Positions 1 through 9,598 of a DNA stretch of 64,000 nucleotides are shown here, piece by piece. The first letter of the stretch is position 1; each line of letters starts with the position of its first letter. The stretch is from Variovorax sp. MHTC-1 (GTDB taxonomy: Bacteria > Pseudomonadota > Gammaproteobacteria > Burkholderiales > Burkholderiaceae_C). Made by a program: the position numbers and the translations under genes. The notes under the pieces are model-generated. The model worked only from the letters and a program-made list of their open reading frames with translations, ran no database searches and was not told the origin of the DNA. The stretch covers positions 330,307 to 394,306 of the forward strand of contig NZ_RWKI01000005.1 of NCBI RefSeq assembly GCF_003984645.1, written 5' to 3'.

Positions 1-479
1 TGCTCCTGGTAGCGCGCAGCGAGCGCGCGGGCCAGCGGCTGCAAGGGCTGGGCATCGGCCGAAGGGTTGGCGGCCACGCGCTGCATCAGGCCGATGGCGC
101 GTACGAGGTCGGCCGGAACGCGGGTTTGCGCCAGGACCAGCGCGACCTGCATCTGCGACAGGGGTGCGTCGCCGGGGTCGCCGAGGCGCGCGAGTTCGGC
201 CGCGAGTTCGTTGCCGCCGAGCGGCCGCACCCTGTCGGCGTAGGCGAGCAGGGCGGCCACCGGGCCTTGCGTGAGCTGGGTGAACACCAGGGCCGGCTGC
301 GTCGCCGGTGCCATCGGCTCGGCTTCGACGGGCATGACGGGCGGGGGCGGCGGCGGCGCCGGCACCACGGCGACGGCTTCGGGCGGCGGCTTGGGAGGTG
401 CGCTGCACGCAGCGAGCAGCATCGGCACGACGATCGTCGTGACGAAAGCGGATCTGCGGACGATCTGAGAAAAAAGCAT
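1..479 (-). CDS. Lipoprotein, QseG-like, cut by the window edge (5' part only)
   Basis: The ATG at 479 opens a frame that stays open to base 1, so the C-terminus lies outside the window. The product starts with a hydrophobic signal peptide ending in a lipobox (LLAAC, Cys near residue 25). A proline-rich linker follows, then an Ala/Leu-rich helical region. It lies 31 nt downstream of the sensor kinase gene on the same strand. A small lipoprotein in this position matches the QseE/QseG/QseF (GlrK/YfhG/GlrR) layout, in which the lipoprotein lies between kinase and sigma-54 response regulator. The response regulator would then lie just beyond base 1. The lipoprotein call rests on sequence; the QseG role rests on context only. 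Confidence 0.6.
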   Translation of the reverse strand, partial: MLFSQIVRRSAFVTTIVVPMLLAACSAPPKPPPEAVAVVPAPPPPPPVMPVEAEPMAPATQPALVFTQLTQGPVAALLAYADRVRPLGGNELAAELARLGDPGDAPLSQMQVALVLAQTRVPADLVRAIGLMQRVAANPSADAQPLQPLARALAARYQE

Positions 480-510
480 GGGTCGGAAGTAGCGCGTGGA
501 GCGGCGGAGT

Positions 511-1938
511 TCAGGCGGAGCGCGGCAGTTCGATGCGGAAGCGTGCGCCGGGCCCCTCCGGCAGCAGCGTGATGCGGCCGCCATGAGCCGCAATGTACTC
601 CTGCACGATCGACAGCCCGATGCCGGTGCCCTTGACCGAATGCTTGGGTTGCCGCTCGCCGCGGAAGAAAGGCTCGAAGATGCGGTCGCGATCGCCCTCG
701 GCGATGCCTGGGCCGGCATCCTCGATATCGATGCGCGCGGTGTCGGCAGTGCTCGAGACGGCGATCGCGATGGTGCCGCCGCGGGTCGAAAAACGGATCG
801 CGTTCGACAGCAGGTTGGCCAGCGCGGTGCCCAGCTTCACCGGGTCCACCACCACCGCGATCGGCTCCCCCTCGGCGCGCACCGTGAGGCCGTTGGCTTG
901 CCACTGCAGGCGCTGGGCCTCGATCTGTTCCTCGATCAGCGGCAGCAGCGGCGTGCGCTGGCGGCGCAGTTCGCGTGCCTCGAAGGCTGCCGCATTGAAA
1001 CGCAGCAAGGCCTCGATCTGTCCCTGCAGCGCAATGGTGTTCTGCTGCAGGATCTGCGCGACCTCACGCTGTGCCGGGTTGAGGGCGCCGGTCACGCCGT
1101 CTTCCAGCAGCGAGACGCCTTCGCGCAGCGCGGCCAGCGGAGTTTTGAGCTCATGCGACACGTGACGCAGGAAGCGTGCCTTGTCGGCATCCAGCTCGGT
1201 GAGCCGCAGCCGCAGCCATTCGAGCTGCTGCGATACGCGGCGCACGTCGGCAGGGCCGCGGATATCGATCGGCTCGTCGAGCCGGTTCTCCCCCAGCCCG
1301 ACGATGGCGCGCTCCAGCCGCTTGAAGGGCCGCGCCAGCCAGATGCCGAAGGCGAGCGCGAGCGACACCGCCAGCGCGCTGGCGGCCAGCACCTCGCGCA
1401 TCAGGCGCCGGCGCGCGTTCTCGATGCGCTGCGCGAGCGCGTTGTTCTGCGTCTCGATCAGGAACTGGACCTGCTGCGCGATGTTGGTGTTCAGTGCATC
1501 GAGGTCGCGAAACTGCATCGCCATCGAACTCTCGCGCGCGAGCGCGGTTTCGGGCGCACCGCTCATCAGCCCGTCGATCACGCTCATCTGCGCCCGCCAC
1601 TGGTCGGGGCCGGCGGACGGCAGCCCGTTGCCGCCGAGGCGGTCGAGCACGTGCCGGGCGTCGCGCGCGGCCTCGTCGAAGCGGCGGCGCAGCACCGCAT
1701 CGTTGAGCACCAGCGACTGGCGCCCGGCGCGCTCCATGGCGGCGCTGCGCTCGGCCAGCGACTGCGCCGCACCCGACAGCGTGAGGGCGCGCGCCGCGGC
1801 GTCACGGCTTTGGGTCATCAGCGCGTCGTACTGGAACACCGAACGCAGCGCGACGCCCACCAGCAGCGCCGTGATCAGCAGGAACGCGAACAGCAGCAGC
1901 TGCCGGAACGAGCCGCGCGCCGACGTCAGTTTCGCCAT
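511..1938 (-). CDS. Membrane sensor histidine kinase, QseE/GlrK type
   Basis: 475 aa. An N-terminal membrane segment (about residues 12-32) and a periplasmic helical region are followed by a second membrane segment near 180. A HAMP linker comes next, then a HisKA domain with H-box FLRHVSHELKTPLAALREG and an HATPase_c domain showing the N box (ANLLSNAIRFS), the G1 box (DAGPGIAEGDRD) and GTGIGLSIV. The H-box wording and the lipoprotein gene behind it fit the GlrK/QseE family. The ATG overlaps the miaB stop by one base (TGATG), so the two genes are probably translationally coupled. The phosphorylated His lies in the H-box. The signal sensed cannot be read from sequence. Confidence 0.8.
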   Translation of the reverse strand: MAKLTSARGSFRQLLLFAFLLITALLVGVALRSVFQYDALMTQSRDAAARALTLSGAAQSLAERSAAMERAGRQSLVLNDAVLRRRFDEAARDARHVLDRLGGNGLPSAGPDQWRAQMSVIDGLMSGAPETALARESSMAMQFRDLDALNTNIAQQVQFLIETQNNALAQRIENARRRLMREVLAASALAVSLALAFGIWLARPFKRLERAIVGLGENRLDEPIDIRGPADVRRVSQQLEWLRLRLTELDADKARFLRHVSHELKTPLAALREGVSLLEDGVTGALNPAQREVAQILQQNTIALQGQIEALLRFNAAAFEARELRRQRTPLLPLIEEQIEAQRLQWQANGLTVRAEGEPIAVVVDPVKLGTALANLLSNAIRFSTRGGTIAIAVSSTADTARIDIEDAGPGIAEGDRDRIFEPFFRGERQPKHSVKGTGIGLSIVQEYIAAHGGRITLLPEGPGARFRIELPRSA

Positions 1939-3311
1939 CAGGCTGCCGGCACCGCGGCTTCGCGGGCCGATGCCAGCGACGACTCGGCGGTCGGGACCTC
2001 GCCGCGCAGCGTGTAGGCCAGCGAGCGCGTGATGCGCACGTCGACCATGCGGCCGACCAGCCGCGCATCGCCTTCGAAATTGACCACGCGGTTGCACTCG
2101 GTACGGCCCATGAGCTCGTGGGCGTCCTTGCGCGAGGGGCCCTCGACCAGCACGCGCTGCACGGTGCCGACGCGGCTTTCGCCGAAGCGCCTGACGTTGC
2201 CGTCGATCGCGGCCTGCAGCCGCTGCAGCCGCGCGAGCTTGACCGCATGCGGCGTGTCGTCCGGCAGGGCGGCCGCCGGCGTGCCCGGGCGCGGGCTGAA
2301 GATGAAGCTGAAGCTGTTGTCGAACTCGAGATCGTCGATCAGCTTCATCATCTTGTCGAAGTCGGCGTCGGTCTCGCCCGGAAAGCCGACGATGAAATCG
2401 CTGCTGAGCGAAAGGCCGGGGCGGATGGCGCGCAGCTTGCGCACCGTGCTCTTGTATTCCATCGCCGTGTAGCCGCGCTTCATCGCCATCAGGATGCGGT
2501 CGCTGCCGTGCTGCACCGGCAGGTGCAGGTGGCCGACGAGCTGCGGCACGCGGGCATAGGCCTCGATCAGCCGCGGCGTGAACTCGTTCGGGTGGCTGGT
2601 GGTGTAGCGGATGCGCTCGATGCCGGGAATCTCGGCGATGTACTCGATCAGGAGCGCGAAGTCGGCGATCTCCGCCGTGTCGCCCATCCGGCCGCGGTAA
2701 GCGTTGACATTCTGGCCCAGCAGCGTGATCTCGCGCACGCCCTGGTCGGCCAGGCCGGCGATCTCGACCAGCACGTCGTCGAGCGGGCGGTTTACTTCCT
2801 CGCCGCGCGTGTAGGGCACCACGCAGTAGCTGCAGTACTTGGAGCAGCCTTCCATGATCGAGACGAAGGCGGTCACGCCCTCGACGCGCGCCGGCGGCAG
2901 GTGGTCGAACTTCTCGATCTCGGGGAAGCTGATGTCGACCTGCGGCCGGCCCTCGCGCTCGCGCTGATCCAGCATGTCGGGCAGGCGGTGCAGGGTCTGC
3001 GGGCCGAAGACCACGTCGACGTAGGGCGCGCGCGCGATGATGGCCGCCCCTTCCTGGCTCGCCACGCAGCCTCCGACGCCGATCTTCACGCCACGGGCCT
3101 TGAGATGCTTGATGCGGCCCAGGTCGGAGAACACCTTCTCCTGCGCCTTCTCGCGCACCGAGCAGGTGTTGAAGAGGATCAGGTCGGCCTCCTCGACGTT
3201 GGTGGTCGGCTCGTAGCCCTGGGCGGCGTGCAGCACGTCGGCCATCTTGTCCGAGTCGTACTCGTTCATCTGGCAGCCGAAGGTCTTGATGAAAACTTTG
3301 GGGGTGGTCAT
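1938..3311 (-). CDS. miaB: tRNA-2-methylthio-N6-dimethylallyladenosine synthase MiaB
   Basis: 457 aa, the usual MiaB length. This radical-SAM methylthiotransferase adds the 2-methylthio group to i6A37 of tRNAs reading UNN codons. The N-terminal UPF0004 domain holds the three cysteines for the auxiliary 4Fe-4S cluster (GCQMNEYDS at about 13, [18 protein letters not shown]). The radical-SAM CxxxCxxC motif is in [20 protein letters not shown]-terminal TRAM-like segment (residues about 390-440) completes it. ATG 3311 is the only start that gives the canonical N-terminus. It is the first gene of a probable miaB-kinase-lipoprotein operon. A palindromic repeat occupies the upstream gap. Confidence 0.96.
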   Translation of the reverse strand: MTTPKVFIKTFGCQMNEYDSDKMADVLHAAQGYEPTTNVEEADLILFNTCSVREKAQEKVFSDLGRIKHLKARGVKIGVGGCVASQEGAAIIARAPYVDVVFGPQTLHRLPDMLDQREREGRPQVDISFPEIEKFDHLPPARVEGVTAFVSIMEGCSKYCSYCVVPYTRGEEVNRPLDDVLVEIAGLADQGVREITLLGQNVNAYRGRMGDTAEIADFALLIEYIAEIPGIERIRYTTSHPNEFTPRLIEAYARVPQLVGHLHLPVQHGSDRILMAMKRGYTAMEYKSTVRKLRAIRPGLSLSSDFIVGFPGETDADFDKMMKLIDDLEFDNSFSFIFSPRPGTPAAALPDDTPHAVKLARLQRLQAAIDGNVRRFGESRVGTVQRVLVEGPSRKDAHELMGRTECNRVVNFEGDARLVGRMVDVRITRSLAYTLRGEVPTAESSLASAREAAVPAA

Positions 3312-3348
3312 GGGATTCTCCCGGAGATGCGGATGCCACCCCCCGAGC

Positions 3349-3447
3349 GCTGTTCCTTCGTGAGACACCGCGGAACTAGTTTCGCCAGGCCGCCGGTGTC
3401 GCCCGGCGAGGGGGTTGGCGGCTACACGAAGTGAGAAAGCCTGGGTG
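3349..3447 (-). repeat. Dispersed stop-adjacent palindromic repeat, copy A
   Basis: On the minus strand it begins about 10 nt after the stop of the gene ending at 3458, with the family hallmark CCCAGGCTT...CACTTCGTGT. It contains a hairpin with outer arms GACACC (3364-3369) and GGTGTC (3395-3400). Copies B and E have AACACC/GGTGTT in the same place, so both outer bases changed together. The upper stem is eroded here compared with the other copies. It is likely a 3'-end/terminator-like dispersed element. Confidence 0.7.
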
Positions 3448-3457
3448 GTGAGCGTAT

Positions 3458-3937
3458 TTACTGCCCGTAGCGGGGCAGCTGGTCGAACGGCGTCTTGCCG
3501 TCGTCGCGCGGGCCGGTGCCGGCCACGAAGGGCCAGAAGTTCAGGAGCGGCTTTTCCGCCGTTTCGCGCTTGGCCTGCGCTTCCTCGGGCGTGAGGATCC
3601 AGACCTCGCGCACCAGGCCGGCGGCATCGCGCGTGTAATTGACCAGCAGGTTTTGCCCGGTGATGGAGGCCGGCATCACCAGCATGTGCTGGGCGCTGCG
3701 GATGCGCGCGCCGGGCGAGAGCCGTTCGGACTGGCCGTCGAGCTGGATCTCGGGCGCATTCACCACCATGAACCGGCCGCGCAGCGTGCCGACGGGAAAG
3801 TTGCGGCCGCCCGCGGCGGCTTCGTTCTGGGTTTGCGGCACGGGCGCATCCTGGGCCCAGGCGGGCGCCGACAGGGCGGCGAGCGCTATTAAGATGAGAG
3901 CATTCCAGGGGGTGATGCAGCGGTTCATGGTGTTCAT
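3458..3937 (-). CDS. Small secreted protein of unknown function
   Basis: 159 aa. The N-terminus is a clear Sec signal peptide with a hydrophobic stretch [15 protein letters not shown] and probable cleavage before QDAPVP. The mature part is about 130 aa, mostly beta-like, with no cysteine pattern or catalytic motif that I recognise. It resembles conserved Burkholderiales proteins of unknown function. A second in-frame ATG at 3928 would shorten it by three residues and is equally plausible, because neither start has a strong ribosome-binding site. It stands alone upstream of miaB, separated by repeat copy A. Confidence 0.7.
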   Translation of the reverse strand: MNTMNRCITPWNALILIALAALSAPAWAQDAPVPQTQNEAAAGGRNFPVGTLRGRFMVVNAPEIQLDGQSERLSPGARIRSAQHMLVMPASITGQNLLVNYTRDAAGLVREVWILTPEEAQAKRETAEKPLLNFWPFVAGTGPRDDGKTPFDQLPRYGQ

Positions 3938-4145
3938 CCAGAGGCTGTGGGAGCGGCGATTCTAGCGGCCCGCTCCCTGCCGCCCACGCCGAGCCGCGCC
4001 CTTGGCGTCGGTCCTTCATGCTCGCTTTACTTATCTTTACGGGGGTGATGGACTCTCGCAGTGCACCCCTGCTCCAATGGTCGCTGTCAGGTAAAAGTGC
4101 ACCCACTGCGCCTGCGATCAGCCCACGAGCCAACGTATACGCCCC

Positions 4146-5387
4146 ATGAAGAAGAACCTCGTCCTCACCTTTGCGGGTGCGTTGATCGTCGCCGCCGCAG
4201 CCGGCACCTGGTGGTGGTCCGGCACCAAGACGCGCAGCGCCTCGGAAGCCGGTGCATCGACAGCGGCCATGGGTGCGGCGCCCAACGGTGGCGCGGTGGC
4301 GCTGGTCACGCTGGCAGCGGCGCGGCGGCAGGATGTACCGGTCACGGTGCAGGTCAATGGCAGCGTGGTCTCTCTCAACAGCGTGGACTTGCGCCCGCAG
4401 GTGACCAACACGGTGCGCGAGGTGCATGTGAAGGAAGGGCAGTTCGTGAAGGAGGGCCAATTGCTCTTCACGCTCGACGACCGTCCCGACCAGGCCAACC
4501 TCGCCAAGGCGCGCGCGCAGCAGCAGCGGGACGAGGCCACGCTGGCCGATCTCGAACGCCAGTACAAGCGCAGCCAGGAACTGGTGGCGCAGAACTTCAT
4601 CGCCAAGGCTGCCGCCGACGCGACGCTGTCGCAGCTCGAGGCGCAGCGCGCCGCGGTGGCGGCCGACCGCGCGGCGGTGCAATCGGCGCAGGTGGCGCTG
4701 GGCTATGCGACGCTGCGCGCGCCGATCGCCGGGCGCATCGGCGCCGTCAACATCTACCCCGGCACGCTGGTGCAGCCCAGCCTGTCGCTGGTCACGATCA
4801 CGCAGCTCGACCCGATCGCCGTGAGCTTCCCGGTGCCCGAAGGAAAGCTGCAGGACCTGCTGGCCGCGGCCCGTTCGCGCACGCCGGTCGAGGCGCTCGT
4901 CGCCGGGCGCAAGGCGCCAATGAAGGGCGTGTTGAATTTCGTCGACAACGCGGTCGACCCGCTGATCGGCACGGTCCGCGCCAAGGCGGTGTTCGACAAC
5001 GCCGATCAGGGCCTCTGGCCCGGCCAGTTCGTCGAGACCCGCGTCACGGTTCGCACCATCGAGGGTGCGACCGTGGTGCCGGCGGCCGCGATCATGATGC
5101 TGGCCGAAGGGAGCTCGGTCTACGTGGTCGATGCCAACCAGACGGCCGTGCGCCGCAAGGTCGAGACGCTCCACAGCTTCGGCACGCAGGTCGCGGTGCG
5201 CGGCGTCGAGCCGGGCGAGCAGGTGGTCATCGAAGGCAAGCAGAACGTGCGTCCCGGCGGCAAGGTGCGCCTCGATGCATCGGTCTCGCCGCAGCGGCCC
5301 GGCGCGACGCCCGAGGCCACGCCCGGCAGCGCAGCCTCGGTCACGCCTTCCAACGCCAGCCTGGTCGCGGAGCGGGAACGCTCATGA
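4146..5387 (+). CDS. RND efflux periplasmic adaptor (membrane fusion protein), MdtA-like
   Basis: 413 aa. The N-terminal signal/anchor ([20 protein letters not shown]) is followed by a split lipoyl domain. Its first half is near [19 protein letters not shown]; its second ends in [14 protein letters not shown] coiled-coil hairpin of about 70 residues lies between the halves, and beta-barrel and membrane-proximal domains follow. The protein would bridge the inner-membrane pump to an outer-membrane channel. Its stop overlaps the next start (ATGA at 5384-5387), so the pair is translationally coupled. No TolC-type gene is adjacent, so a channel encoded elsewhere is expected. The proline/threonine-rich C-terminal tail is probably disordered. 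Confidence 0.9.
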   Translation: MKKNLVLTFAGALIVAAAAGTWWWSGTKTRSASEAGASTAAMGAAPNGGAVALVTLAAARRQDVPVTVQVNGSVVSLNSVDLRPQVTNTVREVHVKEGQFVKEGQLLFTLDDRPDQANLAKARAQQQRDEATLADLERQYKRSQELVAQNFIAKAAADATLSQLEAQRAAVAADRAAVQSAQVALGYATLRAPIAGRIGAVNIYPGTLVQPSLSLVTITQLDPIAVSFPVPEGKLQDLLAAARSRTPVEALVAGRKAPMKGVLNFVDNAVDPLIGTVRAKAVFDNADQGLWPGQFVETRVTVRTIEGATVVPAAAIMMLAEGSSVYVVDANQTAVRRKVETLHSFGTQVAVRGVEPGEQVVIEGKQNVRPGGKVRLDASVSPQRPGATPEATPGSAASVTPSNASLVAERERS

Positions 5388-8300
5388 ACATCTCCGAGCT
5401 CTGCATCCGTCGGCCGGCGATGACGGTGCTGCTCTCTGCCGCGGCGGTGGTGGCCGGCATCTTTGCCTATTTCCAGATCCCGGTCGCGGCGCTGCCGAGC
5501 TACAACACGCCGGTCATCAACGTCAACGCGCAGCTGCCGGGCGCCAGTCCGGACACGATGGCGTCCTCGGTCGCGCTGCCGCTCGAAAAGCAGTTCTCCA
5601 CCATCCCGGGGCTGCAGACCATCAGCTCGGTCAACACCCAGGGCGTGACCTCGATCACGCTCGAGTTCGTGAGCAGCCGCGACATCGACGCGGCCGCGGT
5701 CGACGTCCAGGCGGCGCTGCTGCGCGCGCAGCGGCAACTGCCGATCGAGCTGACCCAACTGCCGTCCTATCGCAAGGTCAACCCGGCCGATGCGCCGGTG
5801 CTGTTCATCGCGATGGTGTCGCAGTCGATGAGCCCGGCCGAGCTCAACGACTATGCCGAGAACCTGATCTCGCCGACCCTGTCGACCCTCGACGGCGTGG
5901 CCCAGGTGGTGGTCTACGGGCGCAAGGCCTTCGCGGTGCGCATCAAGGCGGACGCCGACCTGCTCAACGCGCGCAACATCACGCTCGAGGAGCTGGCCGA
6001 CGCGGTGCGCTCGGCCAATGCCAATACCCCGGTCGGCGTGCTCGACGGCCCGCGCCAGACGCTCACCATCCAGGCCAACGAGCAACTGATGAAGGCGGCC
6101 GACTTCGCCAAGCTGATCGTCGGCCAGCGCAACGGGGCGCCGGTGCGTCTGGACGAGGTCGCGACCGTCGAGGACAGCTTCGAGTCGGTCAAGACCGCCA
6201 GCAGCTTCAACGGCCAGAGCTCGATCTCGCTCGCGGTGCAGCGGCAGCCCAATGCCAACACGGTGCAGGTGGTGGATGCGGTGCGCGCGCTGATGCCGCG
6301 CTTCCGCGAGGAGCTGCCGCAGTCGGTCGAGATCAACATGGTCAACGACCGGTCGATCTCGATCCGCGAGGCCGTGCATGACGTGCAGCTGACGCTGCTC
6401 GGCACCGTGCTGCTGGTGGTGCTGGTGATCTTCCTGTTCCTGCATCGCGTGGTGGCCACGCTGATTCCGGCCGCCACGATCCCGATCTCGCTGATCGGCG
6501 CGGTGGCGCTGCTCGCCGCCTTCGGCTATAGCCTGGACAACGTCTCGCTGCTGGGCATCACGCTGGCGGTCGGGCTGGTGGTGGACGACGCGATCGTGGT
6601 GCTCGAGAACATCATGCGCTACGTCGAGAAGGGCATGGAGCCGATGGCCGCCGCGCTGCGCGGCGCGCGCGAGGTTGGCTTCACCATCGTCTCGATCTCG
6701 GTCTCGCTGGTGGCGGTGTTCATCCCCGTCTTCTTCATGCCGGGCGTGATCGGCCTGCTGTTCCACGAGTTCGCGGTGGTGGTGGGCCTCGCGGTCTTGG
6801 TCTCGGCCGTGGTGTCGCTCACGCTGGTGCCGATGCTCGCGAGCCGGCTGCTGCGGCACACGCCGCGTGCCCACGGCGCCCTGGACCATGAGGAAGGGCA
6901 CCCGGAACCGGGCACTGCAATCGGGCGCGGCTTCGAGCGAGGCTACCGCTGGGTGCACGGCAGCTACCTGCGCTCGCTCGACTGGACGCTGCATCACCGC
7001 AAGCTGATGCTCATCGTGGCCGCATCGACCTTCGCGCTGACGGCGTGGCTGTTCATCGTCATCCCGAAAGGCTTCTTCCCGGAGGAAGACATCGGGCAGA
7101 TCTTCATCACGACCGAAGCCGCCGAGGACATCTCGTTCCCGGCGATGAAGGTCTTGCAGGATCGCGTGGCCGAGGCCGTGAAGGCCGACCCGAACGTGGC
7201 CTATGTCAACTCCTTCGTCGGCGTCGGCGGTTCGAGCTCCACGCAGAATTCCGGCCGATTGTTCGTGGTACTCAAGCCGCGCAAGGAACGCGCCGTCATG
7301 GCGCAGGTGATGGAGTCCCTGCGCACGCGCTTTCGCGAGATCCCGGGCATCACCGCTTACATGCAGCCGCTGCAGAACCTGCGCCTGGGCGGCCGGCCGA
7401 GCAAGGCGCGCTTCCAGTACACCCTGCAAAGCGTGAGCGCCGGCACGATGAACGTGTGGGCCGACCGGCTGATGGAGCGCATGCGCGCCGACCCGGCCTT
7501 CCGCGACGTGACCAGCGATTCGCAGAACCGCGGCCTGCAGGCCACCCTCGACATCGACCGCGTCAAGGCCGGCGTGCTCGGCGTCGAGGTCGGCGACCTG
7601 CGCACCGCGCTCTACAACGCGTATGGCGACCGGCAGATCGGCAGCATCTACGGCCCCAGCAACACCTACCAGGTGATCCTCTCGGCGGCCGACGACGACC
7701 GCCAGTTCGAGGAAGACATGACACGCCTGTCGGTGCGCAACAAGGCCGGGCAGCTGGTGCCGCTGTCGGCCTTCTCGACCGTCAAGCGCACGGTCGGCCC
7801 GACCTCGGTCAACCACCAAGGGCAGCTGCAGGCGGTGACGGTGTCTTTCAACCTCGCGCCCAACGTGCCGCTGGGCGACGCGACCGCCAAGGTCGACCGG
7901 TTCAAGGCCGAGCTCAAGATGCCTCCCTCGATCATCACGAGCTACGGCGGCGACGCCGCGGTGTTCCAGAGCTCGCAGGCCAGCCAGGCCGTGCTGCTGA
8001 TCCTGGCGGTGCTGGTGATCTACGTGCTCCTGGGCGTGCTCTACGAGAGCTACATCCACCCGCTGACCATCCTCGCCGGCCTGCCTTCGGCGGCGGTCGG
8101 GGCGCTGCTCTCGCTCAGGCTCTTCGGCTTCGATCTGACCTTGATCGCGACCATCGGCATCCTGCTCTTGATCGGCATCGTCAAGAAGAACGCGATCATG
8201 ATGATCGACTTCGCCCTCGATGCGCAGCGAACCCAGGGCATGCAGCCGGTCGATGCGATCCGCGAGGCCTGCAGGCTGCGCTTCCGCCCGATCATGATGA

Positions 8301-8524
8301 CCACGCTGGCGGCCATGATGGGCGCTCTGCCGCTCGCGCTGGGCCTGGGCGCCGGCGCCGAACTGCGCCAGCCGCTGGGCGTGGCGGTGGTCGGCGGGCT
8401 GATCTTCTCGCAGGTGATCACGCTCTACATCACGCCGGCGATCTACCTCGCGCTGGACCGCTACAGCGGCAGCGGGCCGATGCAGGAGTTGCCCGAAGAA
8501 AAACTCGCGCACGCTGGGGCGTAG
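5384..8524 (+). CDS. RND multidrug efflux permease, MdtB/MdtC-like
   Basis: 1046 aa, the standard length of an HAE1-type proton-driven RND pump with 12 membrane helices and two large periplasmic loops. TM1 begins right after [13 protein letters not shown]. The TM4 proton-relay aspartates are in LAVGLVVDDAIVVLENIMR, and the TM10 lysine is in GIVKKNAIMMIDFAL. The wording of these motifs is closer to MdtB/MdtC than to AcrB. It forms an operon with the adaptor upstream. Repeat copy B lies between its stop and the converging biosynthetic operon. Its substrate is unknown. Export of the neighbouring peptide product is possible, but only position suggests it. Confidence 0.93.
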   Translation: MNISELCIRRPAMTVLLSAAAVVAGIFAYFQIPVAALPSYNTPVINVNAQLPGASPDTMASSVALPLEKQFSTIPGLQTISSVNTQGVTSITLEFVSSRDIDAAAVDVQAALLRAQRQLPIELTQLPSYRKVNPADAPVLFIAMVSQSMSPAELNDYAENLISPTLSTLDGVAQVVVYGRKAFAVRIKADADLLNARNITLEELADAVRSANANTPVGVLDGPRQTLTIQANEQLMKAADFAKLIVGQRNGAPVRLDEVATVEDSFESVKTASSFNGQSSISLAVQRQPNANTVQVVDAVRALMPRFREELPQSVEINMVNDRSISIREAVHDVQLTLLGTVLLVVLVIFLFLHRVVATLIPAATIPISLIGAVALLAAFGYSLDNVSLLGITLAVGLVVDDAIVVLENIMRYVEKGMEPMAAALRGAREVGFTIVSISVSLVAVFIPVFFMPGVIGLLFHEFAVVVGLAVLVSAVVSLTLVPMLASRLLRHTPRAHGALDHEEGHPEPGTAIGRGFERGYRWVHGSYLRSLDWTLHHRKLMLIVAASTFALTAWLFIVIPKGFFPEEDIGQIFITTEAAEDISFPAMKVLQDRVAEAVKADPNVAYVNSFVGVGGSSSTQNSGRLFVVLKPRKERAVMAQVMESLRTRFREIPGITAYMQPLQNLRLGGRPSKARFQYTLQSVSAGTMNVWADRLMERMRADPAFRDVTSDSQNRGLQATLDIDRVKAGVLGVEVGDLRTALYNAYGDRQIGSIYGPSNTYQVILSAADDDRQFEEDMTRLSVRNKAGQLVPLSAFSTVKRTVGPTSVNHQGQLQAVTVSFNLAPNVPLGDATAKVDRFKAELKMPPSIITSYGGDAAVFQSSQASQAVLLILAVLVIYVLLGVLYESYIHPLTILAGLPSAAVGALLSLRLFGFDLTLIATIGILLLIGIVKKNAIMMIDFALDAQRTQGMQPVDAIREACRLRFRPIMMTTLAAMMGALPLALGLGAGAELRQPLGVAVVGGLIFSQVITLYITPAIYLALDRYSGSGPMQELPEEKLAHAGA

Positions 8525-8560
8525 CTCGCTTCTACCCGCCGCTGAATTTGGAGGTCCATT

Positions 8561-8656
8561 CCAGGAACACCGCGGAACCGGCTTTGCCGGGCCGCTGGTG
8601 TTGCCCCCTTGCAAGGGGGTTGGCGGCCACACGAAGTGGGCAAGCCTAGGGGTGGC
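8561..8656 (-). repeat. Dispersed stop-adjacent palindromic repeat, copy B
   Basis: This copy lies between the converging RND permease and hydrolase genes. Read on the minus strand it starts directly after the stop of the gene ending at 8657. It holds a perfect 16-nt palindrome CCCCCTTGCAAGGGGG (8604-8619) and a long imperfect hairpin (8566-8602). That hairpin pairs AACACC with GGTGTT, GCGG with CCGC and CCGGC with GCCGG around a TTT loop. It could terminate transcription from both sides. Confidence 0.8.
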
Positions 8657-9598
8657 TCAATGCACCGGATCGCGCTGCCAGGCCGCTGCGCTGCGCGCTG
8701 CGCCGGCATGCGTGCCGGCGCGACCCGTCGCTGGGGAATGGGCCGAGGCCGTGCCGCCGTGCGTCACGCGCAGCGCCCAGTCGCACACCACCCGCATGAA
8801 GATCTGCTGCGAGGCCATCGAGGTGAGGCTGTGGTCGATCTCGCCGATGAACTCGTATTCGAACTGCTGCATGAAGGGCTCGTCGGCAAAGGGCCCCAGC
8901 TGGTCGCGGCCGCGGTCCGTCACGTGCATGGTGCCGGTGTAGAGCTGCAGCACCGCCACGTTGCGCTCCGCCAGCTGGCTCATCGAGCGGCGGAACAGCG
9001 CGGCCGTGACTTCCGGCGGTTCGGGTTCGAAGATGCTGGGCGACGCGGCGGCCGCGGCGCTGGCCGAGAACTTGCGCTGCAGCCAGCGCATCGTCTTGCC
9101 GATCACGGCCGGATTGGTCGGCACCGCCAGCGCGCGGTGCAAGCTGCGCTCCAGCTGCGCGCGGCGGCCCGGGAAGGCATAGCCGTCGAACATCAGCAGG
9201 CCGACGACGCGCGCATCGGCCACCGCAAGCGAAAGCCCGTTGGTGGCGCCCGAGCACAGGCCGATCGCAATGAAGCGCCGAATGCCGAGCATGGTCTGGA
9301 TCAGGTTCATCGCCGCCTGCAGATCGAACACCGCCTGCGTGAGGAAGTGCTCGGAGCCGCTGGCCGGGCCGCTGTCGCCCAGGCCCGCGAGATCGAAGCG
9401 GATGCTGCTGATGCCGCGCGCGGCCATCTGCCGCGCCAGCTTCACGTTGATGCGCCGAGGCCCGATCCGGTGGTTCGCGCCCATGTTGAGCATGAGGCAG
9501 GCGACGGGCGCCAGCGAACCCTCGGCGGGCGTCGTGATGACGCCGATCAGCGAGCCGTCGGGCCCGAACTGGACGGGGATTTCTTTGTAGTCATTCAT
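8657..9598 (-). CDS. Alpha/beta-hydrolase-fold protein with a Cys nucleophile elbow, last gene of the NRPS-PKS operon
   Basis: 313 aa. The early strands and oxyanion region are visible (LMLNMGANHRIGPRRINVKLAR, then RFDLAGLGDSGPASG). The nucleophile elbow reads GLCSGA, so the G-x-Nuc-x-G position is Cys and not Ser. A candidate acid is in LLMFDGY and a candidate His in GEIDHSL near residue 267. It overlaps the preceding hydrolase gene by 8 nt. The operon synthetases lack a thioesterase domain, so a stand-alone type II thioesterase-like release or editing role is possible. Elbows of this kind also occur, as I recall, in the paired hydrolases of exosortase-A loci. Substrate unknown. Confidence 0.75.
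   Translation of the reverse strand: MNDYKEIPVQFGPDGSLIGVITTPAEGSLAPVACLMLNMGANHRIGPRRINVKLARQMAARGISSIRFDLAGLGDSGPASGSEHFLTQAVFDLQAAMNLIQTMLGIRRFIAIGLCSGATNGLSLAVADARVVGLLMFDGYAFPGRRAQLERSLHRALAVPTNPAVIGKTMRWLQRKFSASAAAAASPSIFEPEPPEVTAALFRRSMSQLAERNVAVLQLYTGTMHVTDRGRDQLGPFADEPFMQQFEYEFIGEIDHSLTSMASQQIFMRVVCDWALRVTHGGTASAHSPATGRAGTHAGAARSAAAWQRDPVH

Noticed and set aside
5120..8632. Minus-strand open frame of 1170 codons opposite the RND permease
   Set aside because: Composition is Arg/His/Asp-rich and without recognisable motifs, whereas the plus-strand frame is a textbook RND pump.
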